Below are positions 1 to 8,320 of a DNA stretch of 64,000 nucleotides, piece by piece; positions within the stretch are counted from its first letter, which is position 1, and every line of letters begins with the position of its first letter. Below the pieces are notes generated by a model. The model worked only from the letters and a program-made list of their open reading frames with translations, was not told the DNA's origin and did not search any database. The position numbers were made by a program, and so were the translations under genes. Source of the stretch: Paraburkholderia kirstenboschensis (GTDB lineage Bacteria; Pseudomonadota; Gammaproteobacteria; Burkholderiales; Burkholderiaceae). The stretch covers positions 620,001 through 684,000 of the forward strand of contig NZ_CAJHCR010000001.1 of NCBI RefSeq assembly GCF_904848585.1, written 5' to 3'.

Positions 1-1275
1 GCGCAGGCATAAATTGAATCCGGCCGACGGTACCCCCGGCGAGCCGAGCTTCGTCGGCAGCGCTTCGACGCCGCGCGGAATCGCGAGCATCGGCCAGCCG
101 GTTTCCGTTTGCCAGTAGTTATCGATCACGGGCTTGCCGAGCGCGCCGGCAATCCATGAGGCGGTCGGTTCGTCGAGCGGCTCGCCGGCAAGGAACAGCG
201 TGCGCAGGCTCGACAGGTCGGCGTTTTTAAGCAGCGCCGGGTCCTGTTTCTTCAGCACGCGAAGCGCGGTCGGCGCGGTGAACATCAGATTGATCTTGTG
301 CTGTTCGACGAGGCGCCACCAGATGCCGCCGTCGGGACGGATGGGCGTGCCTTCGTACATCACCGTGGTCAGCCCCGCAATCAGCGGCGCGTAGACGATA
401 TAGCTATGGCCGACCACCCAGCCGACATCCGACGCGGTGAACATCGTGTCGCCGGCTTTGCCCTCGAAGATGTATTCCATCGACGCCGCGAGCGCCACCG
501 CGTAGCCGCCCACGTCGCGTTGCACGCCTTTGGGCTTGCCGGTCGTGCCCGATGTGTACAGCACATACGAGGGCTCGTTCGACTCGAGCCATTCGCAGGG
601 CACATGCGCGTCGAAGAACTGTTCGCGCAGCGGTTCGTAGTCGACCAGATAGTTCGCGTTGAGCCGCTCCGGCGCAAGCTGGCGGTCGATCAGCAGCACG
701 CGCGCCGTCTTGTGAGTTGCGCGCGCGATTGCCTCGTCGACGAGCGGCGTGTAGTCGATCACCTTGCCGCCGCGCGCGCCGGCGTCGGCGGTCACGATCA
801 GCACCGGCTTGGCGTCGTCGATGCGGGCGGCCAGGTTGGGCGCGGCGAATCCGCCGAACACGACCGAGTGAATCGCACCGAGCCGCGCGCAGGCGAGCAT
901 CGCGAAGAGCGCTTCGGGGATCATCGGCAGATAGAGCAGCACGACGTCGCCGCGCTTCACGCCAAGCGAGCGCATCACTGCGGCCATCCGATTGATTTCC
1001 GCGTACAGCTCGGCATACGTGTAGCGCCGCTCGATGCCGGTTTCCGTCGACACATACACCAGCGCATTTTGCTGCGCACGCTCGATGAGGTGCCGGTCCA
1101 CCGCGTTATGACAGAGATTCGTGCGCCCGCCGACGAACCACCGCGCAAACGGCGGATTCGAGCGGTCGAGCACGGTATCGAACGGCGTTTCCCAATGAAT
1201 GCGCCGCGCCTCATCGCGCCAGAATGCGTCGGGATTTTCGATCGAACGGCGGTGGAAGTCGCGGTAGCGGGTCAT
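1..1275 (-). CDS. prpE: Propionyl-CoA synthetase PrpE, 5' part (runs off window)
   Basis: Acetyl-CoA-synthetase-family enzyme that activates propionate to propionyl-CoA with ATP, feeding the methylcitrate cycle. The frame is open from ATG 1275 to the window edge, giving 425 of about 630 residues. Visible marks are NPPFARWF near the N-terminus, the CoA/AMP-ligase P-loop YTSGTTGKPKG around residue 239, VQRDVGGYAVALA, SDVGWVVGHSYIVY and NYWQTETGWP. These match PrpE (I recall the E. coli protein as very close) better than Acs. The C-terminal lysine-bearing domain lies outside the window. The large rightward reading over the same bases is Arg/His-rich and is an antisense shadow. No promoter was identified. 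Confidence 0.93.
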   Translation of the reverse strand, partial: MTRYRDFHRRSIENPDAFWRDEARRIHWETPFDTVLDRSNPPFARWFVGGRTNLCHNAVDRHLIERAQQNALVYVSTETGIERRYTYAELYAEINRMAAVMRSLGVKRGDVVLLYLPMIPEALFAMLACARLGAIHSVVFGGFAAPNLAARIDDAKPVLIVTADAGARGGKVIDYTPLVDEAIARATHKTARVLLIDRQLAPERLNANYLVDYEPLREQFFDAHVPCEWLESNEPSYVLYTSGTTGKPKGVQRDVGGYAVALAASMEYIFEGKAGDTMFTASDVGWVVGHSYIVYAPLIAGLTTVMYEGTPIRPDGGIWWRLVEQHKINLMFTAPTALRVLKKQDPALLKNADLSSLRTLFLAGEPLDEPTASWIAGALGKPVIDNYWQTETGWPMLAIPRGVEALPTKLGSPGVPSAGFNLCLR

Positions 1276-1427
1276 CTGCGGCGATCCTTCGGATGCTGGG
1301 TGGCAAACAGGTGGAGTCGCCGTGCGCTGCGGCCGCGTCGCGCGGCGCCGGAGCGAGGCGTTTGGCACAAGCATAGAGTACGCGCGGCTCGCCGGACAAC
1401 GCGGGTTCACCATGAGCGGCGCACGCA

Positions 1428-1458
1428 AAAAGGAAAAGGCGCCGCAGCGCCTTTTCTT
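1428..1458. terminator. Bidirectional rho-independent terminator between prpE and fsr
   Basis: AAGGCGC-CGCA-GCGCCTT is flanked by A-runs on the left and TTTTCTT on the right, so it reads as a stem plus U-tract on both strands. On the minus strand it lies just after the stop of the MFS gene at 1478, which is the likelier user. Confidence 0.7.
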
Positions 1459-1477
1459 ATCCGTCGAACGGGAAGTA

Positions 1478-2782
1478 TTACGCCTTCGCGCGTTTGCCTT
1501 CCACGTCCGGCAAAAACACCGTCAGCACGCCGATCAACGGCAGGAACGAACAGATTTTGTATACGTACCCAATGCTGGTCGCATCTGCCAGTTCACCCAG
1601 CACCGCCGCGCCGATTCCACCCATGCCGAACGCGAAGCCGAAGAAAAGCCCCGCGACCATGCCGACCTTGCCGGGAATCAGCTCCTGCGCATACACGAGA
1701 ATCGCGGAGAACGCCGAGGCCAGCACGACGCCGATGATTACCGTCAGCACGCCGGTCCAGAACAGATTCGCGTAGGGCAGCAGCAGCGTGAAAGGCGCGA
1801 CGCCGAGAATCGACACCCAGATCACGTATTTGCGGCCGATCCGGTCGCCGATCGGACCGCCGATCACGGTGCCCGCGGCCACTGCGGCGAGGAACACGAA
1901 CAGATGAATCTGTGCGGCCTGCACCGGCAGATGGAAGCGGTCGATCAGATAAAACGTGAAATAGCTGTTGATGCTCGCGAGATAGAAGTACTTCGAGAAC
2001 ACCAGCAGGATCAGCACGCCCATCGCGAACATCACCTGGTTGCGCGACAGCGTCGCATGAGCGGTCTGGCTGCGCGCTTTCTTGACCGACGGATGCTGTT
2101 TGTACCAGCGCCCGATCTGCGTGAGCACGACGATCGCGACGAGCGCGGCCACGGAAAACCACGCGATGCTGCGCTGGCCGTGCGGAATCACGATCAGCGC
2201 GGCAAGCAGCGGTCCGAGCGACGATCCCGCATTGCCGCCCACCTGAAAGAGCGATTGCGCAAGTCCGTGACGGCCGCCCGACGCCATGCGCGCGACCCGC
2301 GACGACTCGGGATGAAACACCGACGAACCGCAGCCGACGAGCGCCGCCGCCACCAGCAGCACGCCGAAATTGGGCGCCATCGACATGAGCAGCAGGCCGG
2401 CCAGCGTGAAGCCCATGCCGACAGGCAGGGAGTACGGTTTCGGATGCTTGTCGGTATAGATGCCGACGAGCGGCTGCAGCAGCGACGCGGTGATCTGATA
2501 GGTCAGTGTGATCAGGCCGATCTGGCCGAACGACAACGAGAAGTTGTCTTTCAGCATCGGGTAGATGGCGAGAATCAACGACTGGATCATGTCGTTGAGC
2601 AGATGCGAAAAACTGATCGCGCCGAGCACGGAGTAAACCGTGCGCTGCACTGTCCCGGCCGGCTGCGCGGTCGAGCCCGCCGCGGTGGCAGCTGCGGCAG
2701 TGGTAGCAGTGGCGCCAGTGGCGGTGGTGCCGGTTACGGCTGACGCGCCGGCAAGTGCGCGCTTATCGAGGCTGGTTTCCAT
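1478..2782 (-). CDS. fsr: MFS efflux transporter, fosmidomycin-resistance (Fsr) family
   Basis: Inner-membrane drug/proton antiporter of the Fsr branch of the major facilitator superfamily. About 12 hydrophobic segments follow a hydrophilic, Ala/Thr-rich N-terminal stretch of roughly 45 residues. Family marks are SFSHLLNDMIQSLILAIYP at the start of TM1, the loop YTDKHPKPYSLPVGM, and FHPESSRVARMASGGRHG. Length is 434 residues from ATG 2782, slightly over the usual 400 or so because of the N-terminal extension. An in-frame TTG at 2812 is an alternative start, but neither start has a well placed Shine-Dalgarno sequence. The gene is monocistronic and ends at the hairpin at 1428-1458. The substrate is inferred from the family only. 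Confidence 0.85.
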   Translation of the reverse strand: METSLDKRALAGASAVTGTTATGATATTAAAATAAGSTAQPAGTVQRTVYSVLGAISFSHLLNDMIQSLILAIYPMLKDNFSLSFGQIGLITLTYQITASLLQPLVGIYTDKHPKPYSLPVGMGFTLAGLLLMSMAPNFGVLLVAAALVGCGSSVFHPESSRVARMASGGRHGLAQSLFQVGGNAGSSLGPLLAALIVIPHGQRSIAWFSVAALVAIVVLTQIGRWYKQHPSVKKARSQTAHATLSRNQVMFAMGVLILLVFSKYFYLASINSYFTFYLIDRFHLPVQAAQIHLFVFLAAVAAGTVIGGPIGDRIGRKYVIWVSILGVAPFTLLLPYANLFWTGVLTVIIGVVLASAFSAILVYAQELIPGKVGMVAGLFFGFAFGMGGIGAAVLGELADATSIGYVYKICSFLPLIGVLTVFLPDVEGKRAKA

Positions 2783-2812
2783 ACGTTTGGGCAAAGGAAA
2801 AGGAAGGGGCAA

Positions 2813-3185
2813 TTCCTGGCTGGCGATAAATCGCGATGGTCTTGCTTCGTCGCGCCTCGTCGTTTCGGCATTCGACGCGGCGTCGCGGGCGGCCAGCTAT
2901 TTGTCGCAGTTTAATGTGGCTCGACCGAATTGTAAGGACAAGTTTTGTCGCGAATCGGACAGTAAGTTTGGGGGTCTGGGCGCTCCGAGGCGCCGCTGTT
3001 GAGCGTTTTGCGCACCGTCGCAGTGCGAGGTTGCAGGCGACTGCCACGACAGCAAGCGTCTGGCAAGCGTGCCGATAAACCCGCTGTCGCGATTTTTGGC
3101 CGTGTATAAAACGGGCGCGGACGCGCGCTCACAAAGCTGCGCGTCGAGGATCGGGCGATCACGATCGGCATTTTACGAACCGCGC
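2813..3185. other. Intergenic region between fsr and the chemoreceptor gene
   Basis: No convincing gene is seen. The short reading frames here are Arg-rich and start without ribosome binding sites. It should hold the divergent promoters of fsr and the downstream chemoreceptor. A small GGCGC-TCCGAG-GCGCC hairpin lies near 2979-2994. Confidence 0.5.
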
Positions 3186-3213
3186 TAAAGATCGCGGACG
3201 TCGATGCCGTAGA
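3186..3213 (+). promoter_or_regulatory. Possible sigma-28 (FliA) promoter of the chemoreceptor gene
   Basis: TAAAGATC, 12 bases, then GCCGTAGA partly matches the flagellar sigma-28 pattern (TAAAG, about 11 bases, GCCGATAA). The -10 half is imperfect and the spacer is one base long. It would leave a leader of about 13 bases before ATG 3233. Chemoreceptor genes are commonly FliA-dependent, which is the main support. Confidence 0.28.
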
Positions 3214-3232
3214 CCCGTAGAGATAAGAAGCA

Positions 3233-4963
3233 ATGCCGGAACAGACCTTTGCGGCAGTTCTAAACGTGGGGACGGGGAATATGAAAGCAGTTTCGTTGGG
3301 CAGCCGGAAAGGCGCGGGCTTTGTTCCGGATGGGAAAGCGGCGGGGTTGCCCTCGCGCGGAAAGGGTGGAAACGGCGGCCGCTCGCGGGCGGTGAGCTTG
3401 AAGGGGCTATCGGTCAAGACGATGTTGCGCCTCGCCTTCGCGGTGCTGCTGATCGGCACGCTGGCGATCGGCGTATTTTCCCTCACCCAGATCAGCCGCC
3501 TGAACACGTCGGCCCAATCCATCTACGATCAAGGCCATGTGGCGAGCCGCGCCGCGGAAGAAGCCCGCGGCCACATGCTGCGCGCGAGCCGCGCGCAAAA
3601 AATGCTGTTGACGGCGACGACCGCCAAAGAGCGCGACGAACTGGGCGCCGACATCGACAAGGGCCTGAACGGCCTTTCCACGGAGTTGGGCACGCTGCAA
3701 CAGTACGTCGACAAATCGGACGCGAAGGCCGTCGAGCATCAGAAGAAATTTGCCGCCGCTGTTACGGTGTGGAGCGCGCATCTGCGCGACTTCGTGACGC
3801 TCGTGAAGGCGCAGCCGCTCGACCTGTCGCAGATGAACTGGCAGGTCGGCATGCAAGACGTGTCGCTGCTGGTCGAAACCGGCAAGCTCGAAAAACTCGT
3901 CGACGAAATGGTCGCGGAGCGCGGCACTGCCGCGAAGGCGACGATCGACGCCTCCGGTTTCATTTACCAGTCGTCGTTCGTGATGCTCGCCGTCATGACG
4001 ATAGGGCTGATCGTGCTGGCGGCCGGCATCAGCGAGTGGGTCGTGCGGCGCCTCGCGCGCCAGCTCGGAGGCGAGCCGGCGTACGCGAAGGAGATTGCGA
4101 GCCGGATCGCGGCGGGCGATCTGTCGAACCACATCACGCTAGGACGCAAGGACAAATCGAGCGTGCTGTACGCGCTCTCCGACATGCAAAGCGGTCTTGC
4201 GACAACGGTGTCAGACATTGCATCGAGCGCGGACGCGATTGCCACGGCTTCTAGCGAAATTTCGATGGGCAACCTCGATTTGTCGCAGCGCACCGAGCAG
4301 CAGGCGATGGCGCTCGAGCGCACTGCGACCAGCATGGAGCAGTTGACGTCGACGGTCCGGCAGAACGCCGACAACGCGAAGCAGGCAAGCACGCTTGCGA
4401 ATAACGCGTCGGAGATCGCGGAGAAGGGTGGCGAAGTGGTGAGCCGCGTCGTCGCGACGATGAACGAGATCAACGACAGCGCGCGCAGCATCGGCGACAT
4501 CATCGGCGTAATCGAGGGGATCGCGTTTCAGACGAATATTCTGGCGCTGAATGCGGCAGTCGAGGCGGCGCGCGCCGGCGAGGAAGGCCGCGGGTTTTCG
4601 GTGGTCGCAGCCGAAGTGCGCAACCTCGCGCAGAGGAGCGCCGCTGCGGCGAAGGAGATCAAAGGGCTGATCAGCACGTCGGTCGAACGCGTGGGCAACG
4701 GTTCGACTCTCGCGCAGGACGCGGGGCAAACCATGGACGAAGTCGTCAAGGCGGTGAAGCGCGTGACCGACATCATGGGCGAGATTTCGGCGGCTTCTTC
4801 CGAGCAGAGTGCAGGTATCGAGGAGATCAACCTCGCCGTCGCGCAGATGGATTCGGGCACGCAGCAAAACGCGGCGCTCGTCGAGCAGGCGACTGCCGCA
4901 GCACGATCGCTCGACGATCAGGCTCATGGCCTGAAGCAGATGGTGGGCAAGTTCAGGTTGTAA
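3233..4963 (+). CDS. Methyl-accepting chemotaxis protein
   Basis: Transmembrane chemoreceptor signalling through CheA/CheW. Of 576 residues, the first 60 or so are a basic Gly-rich cytoplasmic stretch. TM1 is [21 protein letters not shown] at about 64-84, and a periplasmic helical ligand domain follows to about 245. TM2 is [19 protein letters not shown], and a HAMP region includes [19 protein letters not shown]. The C-terminal coiled-coil signalling domain carries the conserved hairpin tip [21 protein letters not shown] and [19 protein letters not shown]. No C-terminal CheR-tethering pentapeptide is seen; the protein ends MVGKFRL. The ATG follows AAGAAG. An internal ATG at 3281 would remove part of the basic extension. 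The ligand is unknown. Confidence 0.93.
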   Translation: MPEQTFAAVLNVGTGNMKAVSLGSRKGAGFVPDGKAAGLPSRGKGGNGGRSRAVSLKGLSVKTMLRLAFAVLLIGTLAIGVFSLTQISRLNTSAQSIYDQGHVASRAAEEARGHMLRASRAQKMLLTATTAKERDELGADIDKGLNGLSTELGTLQQYVDKSDAKAVEHQKKFAAAVTVWSAHLRDFVTLVKAQPLDLSQMNWQVGMQDVSLLVETGKLEKLVDEMVAERGTAAKATIDASGFIYQSSFVMLAVMTIGLIVLAAGISEWVVRRLARQLGGEPAYAKEIASRIAAGDLSNHITLGRKDKSSVLYALSDMQSGLATTVSDIASSADAIATASSEISMGNLDLSQRTEQQAMALERTATSMEQLTSTVRQNADNAKQASTLANNASEIAEKGGEVVSRVVATMNEINDSARSIGDIIGVIEGIAFQTNILALNAAVEAARAGEEGRGFSVVAAEVRNLAQRSAAAAKEIKGLISTSVERVGNGSTLAQDAGQTMDEVVKAVKRVTDIMGEISAASSEQSAGIEEINLAVAQMDSGTQQNAALVEQATAAARSLDDQAHGLKQMVGKFRL

Positions 4964-5034
4964 GAGGCGCTGGACGGGTTAGACGGAACGAGGTGGTAGC
5001 GCGCCGGGCACGAGCCGGGCGCGCACTGCGCCGC

Positions 5035-5895
5035 TCAACTCTGCTTCACCACCACCGTGCAAGTAATCCCCGCCGCGAGCACCACACCCTCAGGCACCGA
5101 ATCGATCCTCACGCGCACCGGCACGCGCTGCGCGAGCCTGACCCAGTTGAACGTCGGGTTCACATCGGCGAGCAATTCGCGGCTTTGCGGATTGTCTCGA
5201 TCGTAGATGCCGCGCGAGATGCTCTCCACATGGCCTTCGAGCGTGCCGCCGCTCATCAGCCGGACTTCCGCCTTGTCGCCGATATGCACGTGCGGCAGCT
5301 TGGTTTCCTCGAAGTAGCCATAGACCCAGAACGAGTGACTGTCGACAATGGCGAGCTTCGCCGCGCCGGCTGTCGCATAGTCGCCGCGAAACACATTCAG
5401 ATTCGTCACGTAGCCGTCGACCGGCGACACGACCCGCGTGCGCGCCAGATTGAGCTTCGCGGCATCGAGCGCGGCGAGGGCCTGCTGATACGCAGCCTCG
5501 GCGGCCGACGCTGTATGCGTCGCATTCTCCTGGTTCTCTTTCGACACCACGAGCGAATCCATATCCGCGCGGCGTTTTGCGTCGTCGCGCCTCATCTGTA
5601 ATTCGGCCTTGCGCGCGGCCACCGCGGCCTGTGCCTGCTCGACGGCGATCTGATAGTGCGACGGATCGATCTGCATGAGCAGATCGCCTTTCTTCACCAT
5701 TTGATTGTCCTTCACCGGCAGATCGACGACGGCGCCCGAAACGTCCGGCGCGACGTTGACGATCTCGGCGCGCACGCGTCCGTCGCGCGTCCACGGTTCG
5801 TCCATGTAGTGAACCCACAGTGCCCGTCCCAGCAGGATCGCGACGATAAAGATTATGGCTGTCGCGACGAAGCCAACAAGATTTCGAATGGTCAT
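5035..5895 (-). CDS. aaeA: HlyD-family periplasmic adaptor (AaeA-like) of an efflux pump
   Basis: Membrane-fusion subunit that should link the FUSC permease to the outer-membrane factor. 286 residues. One N-terminal membrane anchor (about 5-27, LVGFVATAIIFIVAILLGRALWV) is followed by a lipoyl half (RVRAEIVNVAPDVSGAVVDLPVKDNQMVKKGDLL), an alpha-hairpin (QAQAAVAARKAELQMRRDDAK), the second lipoyl half (VVSPVDGYVTNLNVFRGDY) and a beta-barrel (FWVYGYFEETKLPHVHIGDKAEV). ATG 5895 was chosen because the membrane anchor follows directly; the frame is open 17 codons further upstream. Last gene of the operon, 13 bases after the DUF1656 gene. Confidence 0.88.
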   Translation of the reverse strand: MTIRNLVGFVATAIIFIVAILLGRALWVHYMDEPWTRDGRVRAEIVNVAPDVSGAVVDLPVKDNQMVKKGDLLMQIDPSHYQIAVEQAQAAVAARKAELQMRRDDAKRRADMDSLVVSKENQENATHTASAAEAAYQQALAALDAAKLNLARTRVVSPVDGYVTNLNVFRGDYATAGAAKLAIVDSHSFWVYGYFEETKLPHVHIGDKAEVRLMSGGTLEGHVESISRGIYDRDNPQSRELLADVNPTFNWVRLAQRVPVRVRIDSVPEGVVLAAGITCTVVVKQS

Positions 5896-5908
5896 GTTTC
5901 GACTCTGA

Positions 5909-6109
5909 TCAACGATAAACGGCGAGGCCCAGCACGCCGCACACACACACGAGCAGGCTGGCCCGGAAGAGGGACGGATGCCATACCACGCGATACACGC
6001 CCGTGTAGGCGATTACGCGATCCAGCACCCAGGTGAGCACGGCGCCCGCAATGAACAGCAGAACGATCGCGGGCACGTAGGCGTCGAAAACGGCAATGTC
6101 ACGCGGCAT
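5909..6109 (-). CDS. aaeX: DUF1656 small membrane protein (AaeX-like)
   Basis: 66-residue inner-membrane protein with two hydrophobic segments (YVPAIVLLFIAGAVLTWVLD and LFRASLLVCVCGVLGLAVYR). The opening MPRDIAVFDAYVP and the internal VWHPSLFR are typical of DUF1656, which is regularly encoded between the FUSC permease and HlyD adaptor of AaeAB-type pumps. It overlaps the end of the permease gene by 11 bases, indicating translational coupling. Molecular role unknown. Confidence 0.88.
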   Translation of the reverse strand: MPRDIAVFDAYVPAIVLLFIAGAVLTWVLDRVIAYTGVYRVVWHPSLFRASLLVCVCGVLGLAVYR

Positions 6110-8309
6110 GGGGAACTCCTTGTGACGCGTCGGCTCGTGCGCTCATCAACGGTTCGAGCGGCGATTGCGGATCGAGCAACGCGGTACGAATGAAATGCAA
6201 CTGACTCAGAATGCGCTGCAGCTGGTGGCGCTCGTCGCGCGGCGGCGTGAACTCTGCAAGCAGCGACTGGACGGCGCGGATCGCGTTTGCGGTGGCTTCG
6301 AGCGCGCGCTCGAAACGGTCCGCGCGCGGCCGCTCGAAGAGAGCGCTCAGCGCATCGCACACCGTGTGCAGCGAGACCCGCCACGGCATCGTCTTGGCAT
6401 AGCGCGGGCCGGCGGGCAGCATAGCCACTTCGCGTCGCAGGTCGATGACCGCGTTGCCCACTTCGAGCACCGAGAAGAGCCAGCGCAACGTGTCGCGCTT
6501 CGCCGCCGGGTCGTCCTGCGCGAGCGCGTTGATCTGGAACATCAGATCGCGCGCGCCGCTCTCGAAGCGCGAGCGCACGCGACCGAGGCGTGCACGGCTC
6601 GCCACCGCGACCTGGCGCCGCAGATCCACGAGCAGCCGGTTGCGCAGCCACGGCGTGGAGGGCGGCAGCAGCACGGCGAACGCGACCGACGACACCAGCA
6701 TCGAGAGCACGAGCGCTATCGCATCGTTGATAAACGCGCTCGGGTCGTAATGAACCACGTTGTCCGGACCGGCGAGAAAGCAGAAGAAGATGCAGTAGCC
6801 GACGCCGTAGCCGGCGAGCGCGGGCCGCGTGGTCATGAAAACGCCGAACAGCAGGAACGGCGCGAGCGCCGCGCACAGCAGCGGAAATCCGTCGATGCGC
6901 GGATACACGCCGTACACCGCGAGCATGCCCATCACGGAGGCGACGAGCGTGCCCGCCGCCATCTGGAACACAGTGCGTTTCGGATTCGGCGACGACGACG
7001 CCAGCGCGCAAACGGTCGCCGCATTCAGCGTCAACGTCGAGCCGCTCGGCCACGCGGTGGCGATCCAGAACGCGCCGAGCACCATCATCACGAGAGCCGC
7101 GCGCAGGCCGGAGACGCCCGCGGCGATCGCATTCGTCTTTGGCTGATAACGCTCCACCCAGCGCTCGCGCTCGTGCTTGTCGACGGCAAGCGATGCGTAA
7201 GTGGCGGCATAGGCATGCAGATCGTCGATAAAGCGGTACAACAGTTCCGCGCCCGTGTCGAAGTCGAGCAGCGGCGCATTGGGATGCGCTTCGAGCGCGG
7301 CGCGCGTCGCGCGCACGCGGCGCGGCAGTTCGGCCTTGTACGCGTCGAGTTGCGCGGCGGCGTGGGCGGCGTCGGCCGCGCTCAACACGGGTTCGCCGGA
7401 CTTCGCGAGCAACGGCGCGATTTCCTTGAAGTACGGTTCGAGCGCGTCGATGGCGATGGCCGCGCCGTGCGTGCCGGCGTCGCGCAGACGGTTCATCAAC
7501 TGATGCAGCGCGTGAAAGCGCGTGGATGCGGTCATGAACTCGCTGTTCAGCCGCGCGAGACGGCCGCCGCGCATCCGCGAATCCGGGCCTTCGAACACGG
7601 CGACGCTGCGCGCCGCCTCGAAGCCCACGATGTCCGCGACGAAGCGCGCATTGGTCGCTTCGATCTGCGCGCGGTCATTGCGGCCGGCGAGCGACGCGGA
7701 CACGTATTCGACGAACGCGGAGAAACGTGCCCGCACGGTGCCGCGCATCTGCAAGCCGGCGAACTGCGGGAAGACGAGGCCGCTCACCGCGCCCGCGCAG
7801 ACGATGCCCAGCACGACTTCGGCGACGCGCGTGAGCGCGCTCAGAAATGCGCCGTCGGGATGTTGCGAAGCGGGGATGCCGATCAGCGCGGCCGTGTATC
7901 CGGCGAGCACGAACCCGTAGGACCTGAAGTTGCGGTTACGCGCGGCGCCCGCCGTGCAGATGCCGACCCAGATCGCCGTCGTGACGAGGAACAATTCGCG
8001 CTGCTGTGCGAACAGTCCGATCAACGCAAGCATCACGACGAGGCCGACGAGCGTGCCGCAAATCCGGTAAAAGCTTTTCGCGAACACCATGCCGCTTTGC
8101 GGCTGCATCACGATGAAGACGGTGGTCATCGCGGTGCGCGGCTGCGGCAGGTCGAGCTTCATTGCGATACCGAGCGCGAGGAAGCTCGCGGCGAGCGCCT
8201 TGAACAGATAGATCCACGTGAGGCCGTCGGTGCGCGCCCAATCGGCGGCGGCCGAATACCAGGCGGCGAACGACGAAGCGCGCGGGGCGCAGGAAGAGGA
8301 GGCGGACAT
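6099..8309 (-). CDS. aaeB: FUSC/AaeB-family aromatic acid efflux permease
   Basis: 736-residue inner-membrane permease of the fusaric-acid-resistance/AaeB family. Two blocks of about five membrane segments (roughly 30-185 and 395-530) are each followed by a hydrophilic domain, as usual for the family. Characteristic stretches are PRTAMTTVFIVMQPQSGMVFAKSFYRICGT near residue 60 and the matching AWPSGSTLTLNAATVCAL in the second half. It begins 11 bases after the outer-membrane-factor gene and overlaps the DUF1656 gene downstream. Family members export hydroxylated aromatic acids or fusaric acid; the actual substrate is not visible. Confidence 0.9.
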   Translation of the reverse strand: MSASSSCAPRASSFAAWYSAAADWARTDGLTWIYLFKALAASFLALGIAMKLDLPQPRTAMTTVFIVMQPQSGMVFAKSFYRICGTLVGLVVMLALIGLFAQQRELFLVTTAIWVGICTAGAARNRNFRSYGFVLAGYTAALIGIPASQHPDGAFLSALTRVAEVVLGIVCAGAVSGLVFPQFAGLQMRGTVRARFSAFVEYVSASLAGRNDRAQIEATNARFVADIVGFEAARSVAVFEGPDSRMRGGRLARLNSEFMTASTRFHALHQLMNRLRDAGTHGAAIAIDALEPYFKEIAPLLAKSGEPVLSAADAAHAAAQLDAYKAELPRRVRATRAALEAHPNAPLLDFDTGAELLYRFIDDLHAYAATYASLAVDKHERERWVERYQPKTNAIAAGVSGLRAALVMMVLGAFWIATAWPSGSTLTLNAATVCALASSSPNPKRTVFQMAAGTLVASVMGMLAVYGVYPRIDGFPLLCAALAPFLLFGVFMTTRPALAGYGVGYCIFFCFLAGPDNVVHYDPSAFINDAIALVLSMLVSSVAFAVLLPPSTPWLRNRLLVDLRRQVAVASRARLGRVRSRFESGARDLMFQINALAQDDPAAKRDTLRWLFSVLEVGNAVIDLRREVAMLPAGPRYAKTMPWRVSLHTVCDALSALFERPRADRFERALEATANAIRAVQSLLAEFTPPRDERHQLQRILSQLHFIRTALLDPQSPLEPLMSARADASQGVPHAA

Positions 8310-8320
8310 GGCGGGCTTCC